10,340 bases of DNA from Clostridia bacterium. Lineage in GTDB: Bacteria > Bacillota > Clostridia > Oscillospirales > QAMX01. Both the position numbers and the translations under genes were made by a program. How positions within the stretch are numbered: the stretch's first letter is position 1; every line of letters starts with the position of its first letter. The stretch spans positions 1 to 10,340 of the forward strand of contig JAKSPX010000032.1 of NCBI GenBank assembly GCA_024404415.1, written 5' to 3'. The notes beneath the pieces were generated by a model that did no database searches, was not told where the DNA came from, and saw only the letters and a list, made by a program, of their open reading frames with translations. Positions 6,644-10,340 of the stretch are shown here, in pieces.

Positions 6644-6711
6644 ATAAGCTGTTCAACCGCTTAGGCGACCATTGGTCGCCGCTACGGTCACTAAATAGTT
6701 GAATAGCTTAT
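6644..6711. repeat. Nested inverted repeat, MITE-like
   Basis: Arms ATAAGCTGTTCAAC (6644-6657) and GTTGAATAGCTTAT (6698-6711) are complementary at 13 of 14 positions. Between them lies a perfect 17-nt palindrome, GGCGACCA-T-TGGTCGCC (6664-6680). The 68-bp unit could fold into a cruciform or stem-loop in either strand. There are no coding or terminator features. It directly follows the GTAGGG element and may be part of one composite repeat. Confidence 0.65.
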
Positions 6712-6733
6712 GGCGTAACCGCGTAATCGTCTT

Positions 6734-6775
6734 CTGAAAACTGAATACTGAAAACTGAAAACTCCTCACTCCTCA
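6734..6775. repeat. Tandem 7-bp repeat, six units
   Basis: Six consecutive heptamers in exact register: CTGAAAA, CTGAATA, CTGAAAA, CTGAAAA, CTCCTCA, CTCCTCA. All share the leading CT and the terminal A; the last two are a distinct sub-type. The tract ends 17 bp before the -35 box of the next gene. Units are too short and lack spacers for a CRISPR array. Confidence 0.8.
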
Positions 6776-6792
6776 CTTCCTGCGTCTCTCTC

Positions 6793-6821
6793 TTGCCTTT
6801 TTCATCTCAAGGCGGTATAAT
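6793..6821 (+). promoter_or_regulatory. Promoter of the EEP-fold gene
   Basis: -35 TTGCCT (6793-6798), 17-base spacer, perfect -10 TATAAT (6816-6821). The start site would be near 6828, leaving a leader of under 30 bases that carries the AAGGAAG ribosome site (6841-6847) of the downstream ATG. Confidence 0.85.
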
Positions 6822-6855
6822 AAGGGCATCCGATAAGCGAAAGGAAGAAACCATC

Positions 6856-7707
6856 ATGATCATCATGTCCAACAATCAGTGGAAATGCGACTACAACCTC
6901 CCGGCGTGGGAAAAAATGGGGCTCGACTGCTCGGCGGAAGCGCGTGTGAAGGGCCTTGTGAAAGCGTATAAAGCCATCCTCCCGGACATTCTCGGCTTGC
7001 AGGAGGTCTCCATACACCTGGCGGAGCTCATGATGCAGGAGCTTGGAACCGTGCGCCTCCCGGACGGCGGCAAAGCGGAATATGAATATGTTTCGGGCGG
7101 CGACACGCCCATCGTCTACCGCCGCGACAAATATCTCCTGATCGAATCTGGCTTTTTCCGCTACCCCGAAGCCATTCCGGGACTTGAAGGAAGCTTCAAC
7201 AACAGCGAAACCAAATCCTACGCCTGGGGCGTCTTTGAAGACCGCCTGACCGGGAAAAAGCTCGCCTTCATGTCCACCCACCTCTGGTGGAAATCCTCCC
7301 ATCCCGCTTCCTCCTTCTATCAGGCGGGGAGCAACACCGCCCGCGCCTGGCAGATCGCCCTTGCAAGTGCGGAGATGGAGCGTGTGATGGCAAAATATAA
7401 CTGCCCCGGCGTGATCGTCGGCGACCTCAATGCCTCGGTGAAGAGCCTCTGCCTTGAAAAGGCCTTCTCCCTCGGCTGGAAGGAGATCCACGACGTCGCC
7501 GAAGAGCGCGACGAGACCCGCGGCCACCACCATTGCGGCGGCGACGGCTTCTCCCGCGACGAACCGGGTCTTTTCGAGACCGCCATCGACCACATCCTCC
7601 TCAAGAACGCCGACGGCATCCGGGTGCCCTATTTCCGCCGCGTGACCGACGAATACCTGGACCCCGTCACCGACCATTACCCGCTCTACGCGGAACTGGT
7701 TTACTGA
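6856..7707 (+). CDS. Endonuclease/exonuclease/phosphatase (EEP) family protein
   Basis: 283 residues with all hallmarks of the metal-dependent EEP fold (DNase I, exonuclease III, sphingomyelinase, inositol phosphatase relatives). In order: N-terminal S-N-N (5-7), G-L-Q-E-V with metal-binding E50, the S-T-H-L motif with H142, V-G-D-L-N-A with D190/N192, I-D-H-I with D245/H246, and T-D-H-Y-P with the final catalytic D273/H274. No signal peptide or membrane anchor is visible, so it is likely cytosolic. A longer in-frame start at 6793 overlaps the -35 box and cannot be translated from this promoter; the ATG at 6856 has AAGGAAG nine bases upstream (an ATG at 6865 is possible). It stands alone, convergent with the transporter. 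The substrate (nucleic acid, phospholipid or sugar phosphate) cannot be assigned. Confidence 0.85.
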   Translation: MIIMSNNQWKCDYNLPAWEKMGLDCSAEARVKGLVKAYKAILPDILGLQEVSIHLAELMMQELGTVRLPDGGKAEYEYVSGGDTPIVYRRDKYLLIESGFFRYPEAIPGLEGSFNNSETKSYAWGVFEDRLTGKKLAFMSTHLWWKSSHPASSFYQAGSNTARAWQIALASAEMERVMAKYNCPGVIVGDLNASVKSLCLEKAFSLGWKEIHDVAEERDETRGHHHCGGDGFSRDEPGLFETAIDHILLKNADGIRVPYFRRVTDEYLDPVTDHYPLYAELVY

Positions 7708-7727
7708 AGCCTGAAAAACCGAATAAA

Positions 7728-7771
7728 AACCCCTCTCAGTCACTTGCGAAATACTGAGAGGGGTTGTTTTT
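7728..7771. terminator. Bidirectional intrinsic terminator
   Basis: AACCCCTCTCAGT (7728-7740) pairs perfectly with ACTGAGAGGGGTT (7753-7765), a 13-bp stem with a 12-nt loop. T5 follows at 7767-7771 after one G on the plus strand, and A5 at 7725-7729 gives a T-run on the minus strand. It sits between two convergent genes, 20 bp past the EEP stop and 15 bp past the transporter stop, and can serve both. Confidence 0.95.
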
Positions 7772-7786
7772 ACTCTGAGAGAAATA

Positions 7787-9112
7787 TTACTCTTCGATCT
7801 CCTCGTGCTCGACCTTCATGAAATAGGGCTTGCCGACGGTGAGGAAGAGGAAGCCGCCGAAGAAGAGAACGATCAGGGAGAGAATGCCGAAGCTTGCCTT
7901 GTCGGTGAGGCCGTAAACGAAGGCGTAGAGCGCCGGGCCGATGACGCAGGCGAACTTGCCGAAGATATCCATGAAGCCATAGTATTCGTTGGAGCGTTCC
8001 GCCGGGATGATCTGGCCGAAGTAGGAGCGGGAAAGCGACTGGATGCCGCCCTGCACCGTGCCGACCAGGGTGGCGAGCACCCAGAAGAGCACCGTGCTGA
8101 CCGAGACGGCGGCGGCTTCCGTGAGGCCGACCGTCTCGTGGAAGTCGATCATGAAGCCCATGGCGAAGCCGATGACGGTGATGAAGGCGTACATCAGGAC
8201 CGACCATGTGATGAGTCGGAGCGCGCCGAATTTCTTTGCGATGTTGCCGAAGACGAGGGACATCGGCATGGCGACGATCTGGGTGACCAGAAGCGCGAGG
8301 ATCATGCCGATGGAGCCGAGGCCGAGGGTGTCGCCGTAGTTGGTGGCCATCGAGATGATGGTGTCCACGCCGTCGATGTAGAAGAAGTAGGCGATGAGGA
8401 AGAAGAGAACGGCTTTGTCCTTCAGGATGTGCTTGAAGGTGGAGATGGCGTTCCGGAAAGCCGTGCGGCCGAGCTCCTTCATCGGGGTATCGACGTAGTG
8501 CTTCTGTTCCACGTATTTCCAAAAGGGGATGGAGAAGATCAGCCACCAGACCGGGACGATGGCAATGGCGAGCTTGAAGCTGAGAATGCTCTGGTTCATA
8601 GCGAGCATGATGATGATCGAAATGACGAAGGGGATGGTGCTGCCGCCGATGTAGCCCATGGCGTAACCCCAGGCGCTGACCTTGTCCATGCGGTCCTTGG
8701 TGGTGACGTCGGTGAGGAAGCTGTCGTAGAAGAGGCAGGAACCGGAAATACCGATGCGGCTGACGATGAAGCCGATGATCATCAGCACCCAGTTGTCAAA
8801 GACTGCCATGAAAATGGTGAAGACCACGCCGATGAGGAGAAAGATCTTCCACAAGGTCTTTTTCATGCCCTTAAAGTCGCCGATGGCGCCGAGGTAGGGG
8901 GCGAGGAGGGCGGTGACGAGGTTGGCGAGCGACACGGCGTAACCGTAGACGGTGTCGATGAAGCCGTGGTTGGCAAGCTCGCTGATGACCATGGAGAAGT
9001 AGATCGGCCAGATCGCGGCGGAAATGTTGGTGTACCAGACCGAATTGGCCCAGTCATAGAAGATCCAGGCCCATTCTTCGCGGGAAAAACGCTTTTTCGG
9101 AGCAGTTTCCAT
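7787..9112 (-). CDS. MFS transporter, UMF1 (Atg22-like) family
   Basis: About 441 residues with roughly twelve hydrophobic helices, an integral inner-membrane protein. The UMF1 family signature is clear: an N-terminal W-x-F-Y-D-W-A-N-S-V-W-Y-T ahead of the first helix, A-Y-F-F-Y-I-D-G-V-D-T-I-I at the start of the second half, and G-G-I-Q-S-L-S-R-S-Y-F-G-Q-I-I-P near residue 370. The central cytoplasmic loop (about 205-235) is charged. The frame could open three codons earlier at TTG (9119-9121), but that codon directly abuts the purine-rich AAAAGAG; the ATG at 9110-9112 places it nine bases away and is preferred. The C-terminus is acidic. Bacterial UMF1 members are mostly uncharacterised and the transported molecule is unknown. 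It is transcribed alone from its own promoter. Confidence 0.88.
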   Translation of the reverse strand: METAPKKRFSREEWAWIFYDWANSVWYTNISAAIWPIYFSMVISELANHGFIDTVYGYAVSLANLVTALLAPYLGAIGDFKGMKKTLWKIFLLIGVVFTIFMAVFDNWVLMIIGFIVSRIGISGSCLFYDSFLTDVTTKDRMDKVSAWGYAMGYIGGSTIPFVISIIIMLAMNQSILSFKLAIAIVPVWWLIFSIPFWKYVEQKHYVDTPMKELGRTAFRNAISTFKHILKDKAVLFFLIAYFFYIDGVDTIISMATNYGDTLGLGSIGMILALLVTQIVAMPMSLVFGNIAKKFGALRLITWSVLMYAFITVIGFAMGFMIDFHETVGLTEAAAVSVSTVLFWVLATLVGTVQGGIQSLSRSYFGQIIPAERSNEYYGFMDIFGKFACVIGPALYAFVYGLTDKASFGILSLIVLFFGGFLFLTVGKPYFMKVEHEEIEE

Positions 9113-9156
9113 TGTATTCAACTCTTTTCTCAGTTTGTCCTCTGAAGGATGATGTC

Positions 9157-9185
9157 ATTATATCATCGGGATAAGGTTTTTGCAA
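9157..9185 (-). promoter_or_regulatory. Extended -10 promoter of the UMF1 transporter
   Basis: Minus-strand -35 TTGCAA (9185-9180), 17-base spacer ending TGA, and -10 TATAAT (9162-9157), so an extended TGn motif is present. A dyad, GATGAT-8 nt-ATCATC (9148-9167), covers the -10 box and start site and could be an operator. Confidence 0.85.
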
Positions 9186-9243
9186 CAGTTTATTCACAAA
9201 AATGTCAAATTTACGGAAACGATGTGTGTGGAGGAAAACGACG

Positions 9244-9282
9244 AACAAATGTTTTATAAAAGAATAAAATAAACAAATGTTT
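9244..9282. repeat. Pair of AACAAATGTTT dyads in the AT-rich spacer
   Basis: The 11-mer AACAAATGTTT occurs at 9244-9254 and again at 9272-9282, 28 bp apart. Each is nearly self-complementary (AACA-AA-TGTT core). They lie between the divergent transporter and mra promoters, in a strongly A/T-rich stretch. They could bind a dimeric regulator or simply be low-complexity sequence. Confidence 0.5.
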
Positions 9283-9349
9283 ACTGCCGAAAACAAGCCG
9301 AATTTTCTGCAAATCGGCGAAATCCGCAACAAAAAATGCTGTGTGGGCC

Positions 9350-9378
9350 TTGACAAAAACGGTTCGCTTGATTATAAT
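9350..9378 (+). promoter_or_regulatory. Consensus promoter of the mra (division/cell-wall) cluster
   Basis: Perfect -35 TTGACA (9350-9355), 17-base spacer, perfect -10 TATAAT (9373-9378). Transcription should start near 9385, giving a leader of about 113 bases before mraZ. A full-consensus promoter fits a highly expressed cluster held in check by a repressor. Confidence 0.95.
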
Positions 9379-9414
9379 AGTGGAGCGTAGTGGTAGTATA
9401 GTGGATGAAAGTGG
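9379..9414 (+). promoter_or_regulatory. Four AGTGG boxes, probable MraZ operator
   Basis: AGTGG occurs at 9379, 9389, 9400 and 9410, so the boxes repeat every 10, 11 and 10 bp, about one helical turn. The first begins directly after the -10 box and the array spans the start site. MraZ is known to bind direct repeats on a ten-base period in its own promoter (TGGG-type in E. coli, AAAGTG-type in Mycoplasma), and the fourth box here reads GAAAGTGG. Autorepression by MraZ is therefore likely. Confidence 0.82.
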
Positions 9415-9497
9415 AGCACGGCGGAGAAAAGAACGCCTGCCAACCCATCCATCACACCGAAAAATGCGGATCATCAGGAGGAAAGGAGGCGCACGAC

Positions 9498-9917
9498 ATG
9501 TTACAGGGTGAATACAGACATACGCTGGATGTGAAGGGCCGCTTCTTTTTCCCGGCGCAGATGAAAGAAGACATCGGCGAAAAGCCGACTATCTGCCGCG
9601 GCATCGGAAACTACCTCTGGGTCTTCTCCGAAAAGGATTGGAAGACCTTCACGGACAAGATCGTTGCGCTTCCCTACACCGACTCCGTCAAGATGCGCCA
9701 CTTCTTCATCGCAAGATCACAGGAAGCGCCGATCGACGCGCAGGGGCGCGTGGTGATCCCGCAGTTCATGCGCGAGTACGCTGCGTTACAGAAAAACATT
9801 GTCGTCGTCGGTTCGCTTGACCGCGTCGAGATCTGGGACGAAGCCAGGTGGAACGAAGAGACCGACGGCATCAAGGCAAACGAGATCATGGATATCATGG
9901 AAAGGTACAACTTCTGA
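9498..9917 (+). CDS. mraZ: Transcriptional regulator MraZ
   Basis: MraZ is a ring-forming AbrB-like DNA-binding protein that represses the division and cell-wall (dcw) cluster. 139 residues, close to the usual 140-150. The two SpoVT/AbrB-like modules are seen from their signatures: D-V-K-G-R-F-F-F-P (11-19) after the typical M-L-Q-G-E-Y-R-H-T-L start, and D-A-Q-G-R-V-V-I-P (80-88). The frame is open upstream to an ATG at 9405, but that codon lies inside the operator boxes without a ribosome site. The ATG at 9498 has AAAGGAGG (9482-9489) eight bases upstream. The stop overlaps the rsmH start as TGATG, so the two are translationally coupled. Confidence 0.96.
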   Translation: MLQGEYRHTLDVKGRFFFPAQMKEDIGEKPTICRGIGNYLWVFSEKDWKTFTDKIVALPYTDSVKMRHFFIARSQEAPIDAQGRVVIPQFMREYAALQKNIVVVGSLDRVEIWDEARWNEETDGIKANEIMDIMERYNF

Positions 9918-10340
9918 TGGCGGACTTTCATCACGTCAGCGTTATGCTGACCGAGACGGTGGACGCGCTTTCGGTGAAGCCGGAGGGCATCTACGTGGAC
10001 TGCACGCTGGGGGGCGGCGGTCATTCGCACGAGATCCTCAGAAGATCGCCCGACGCCGTTCTTTACGGCATCGACCGCGACGGAGAGGCCATTGAGGCCG
10101 CTTCGGCCCGCCTTTCGGAATTCCGGAATTTCACGCCCGTGCGTTCCAATTATACCGAGCTTGGCGCCGTCGCAGAAGAGTATGGCTTTTTCGGAAAGGC
10201 CGACGGCATTTTATTTGACCTCGGCGTCTCCTCCCACCAGCTTGACGACGAATCGCGCGGCTTTTCCTACCACGCCTCAGCCCCCCTGGATATGCGCATG
10301 GATAAGAGGCAGGAGGTCACGGCAGCGACTCTGGTGAATA
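9917..10340 (+). CDS. rsmH: 16S rRNA (cytosine(1402)-N(4))-methyltransferase RsmH, N-terminal part
   Basis: RsmH (MraW) uses S-adenosylmethionine to methylate N4 of C1402 in the 16S rRNA decoding site. 141 codons are present, and the gene leaves the right edge; the family is about 310 residues. Motifs are H-V-S-V-M-L-T-E-T-V near the start, the SAM loop D-C-T-L-G-G-G-G-H-S (29-38), G-I-D-R-D, I-L-F-D-L-G-V-S-S-H-Q-L-D and G-F-S-Y-H-x-x-x-P-L-D-M-R-M-D. The ATG shares its A with the mraZ stop. A GGAAAGG site at 9899-9905 inside mraZ can start it. Gene order mraZ-rsmH is the standard opening of the dcw cluster, so ftsL and a penicillin-binding protein gene are expected beyond the window. Confidence 0.96.
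   Translation, partial: MADFHHVSVMLTETVDALSVKPEGIYVDCTLGGGGHSHEILRRSPDAVLYGIDRDGEAIEAASARLSEFRNFTPVRSNYTELGAVAEEYGFFGKADGILFDLGVSSHQLDDESRGFSYHASAPLDMRMDKRQEVTAATLVN

Noticed and set aside
6734..6775. CRISPR array
   Set aside because: Repeats are 7 bp with no spacers, and no cas genes are present.
7805..9145. 446-codon plus-strand open frame antisense to the transporter
   Set aside because: Very acidic D/E/G/H-rich translation that mirrors membrane-helix codons; the minus-strand UMF1 protein is unmistakable.
9297..9318. Hairpin GCCGA...TCGGC as a terminator upstream of the mra promoter
   Set aside because: The stem is short with a bulge and has no T-run on the plus strand; no transcription unit enters it from the left.
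9405..9497. 31-residue N-terminal extension of MraZ or a leader peptide
   Set aside because: The upstream ATG sits within the AGTGG boxes without a Shine-Dalgarno, and MraZ homologues start at the M-L-x-G-E-Y motif.

Overview
The window looks like a chromosomal segment from an anaerobic Firmicute of class Clostridia, probably an uncultured gut or rumen Oscillospirales-type lineage. The evidence is a moderately high GC content, perfect sigma-A promoters with 17-bp spacers, strong AGGAGG-type ribosome binding sites, a ZTP riboswitch ahead of purE, an mraZ-rsmH start of the division/cell-wall cluster, and short dispersed intergenic repeats. The lineage is inferred; no rRNA is present.

Layout. 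(1) 1-3084, minus strand: a purine operon purE-purC-purF-purM (purM cut by the window edge), read from a consensus promoter at 3056-3084 through a ZTP riboswitch (2955-3031) and an intrinsic terminator (2916-2959). Its PurF is unusual: the PRPP-transferase half and the four Fe-S cysteines are intact, but the glutaminase nucleophile and the other glutamine-site residues are gone. (2) 3199-6531, minus strand: a two-gene glycan operon, a DUF4091/GH123-like protein followed by a GH3 NagZ-like hydrolase, both without signal peptides, behind a promoter at 6503-6531. (3) 6532-6792: a gene-free spacer with two imperfect palindromic elements and a 7-bp tandem repeat. (4) 6793-7771, plus strand: a monocistronic endonuclease/exonuclease/phosphatase-fold protein with its own promoter, ending at a bidirectional terminator. 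(5) 7787-9185, minus strand: a UMF1-family MFS transporter with an extended -10 promoter that carries an operator-like dyad. (6) 9186-10340, plus strand: an AT-rich spacer, then the mra promoter with four AGTGG boxes on a 10-11 bp period, mraZ, and the 5' half of rsmH overlapping mraZ by one base.

How the parts work together. ZTP, which builds up when 10-formyl-THF is short, would relieve termination and raise purE-C-F-M, covering PRPP amination (PurF, if active), AIR formation (PurM), carboxylation (PurE) and SAICAR synthesis (PurC). The glycan operon would break down amino-sugar oligosaccharides inside the cell. MraZ probably represses its own promoter at the AGTGG boxes. The most notable observations are the glutaminase-dead PurF, the complete ZTP switch, and the four-box MraZ operator.
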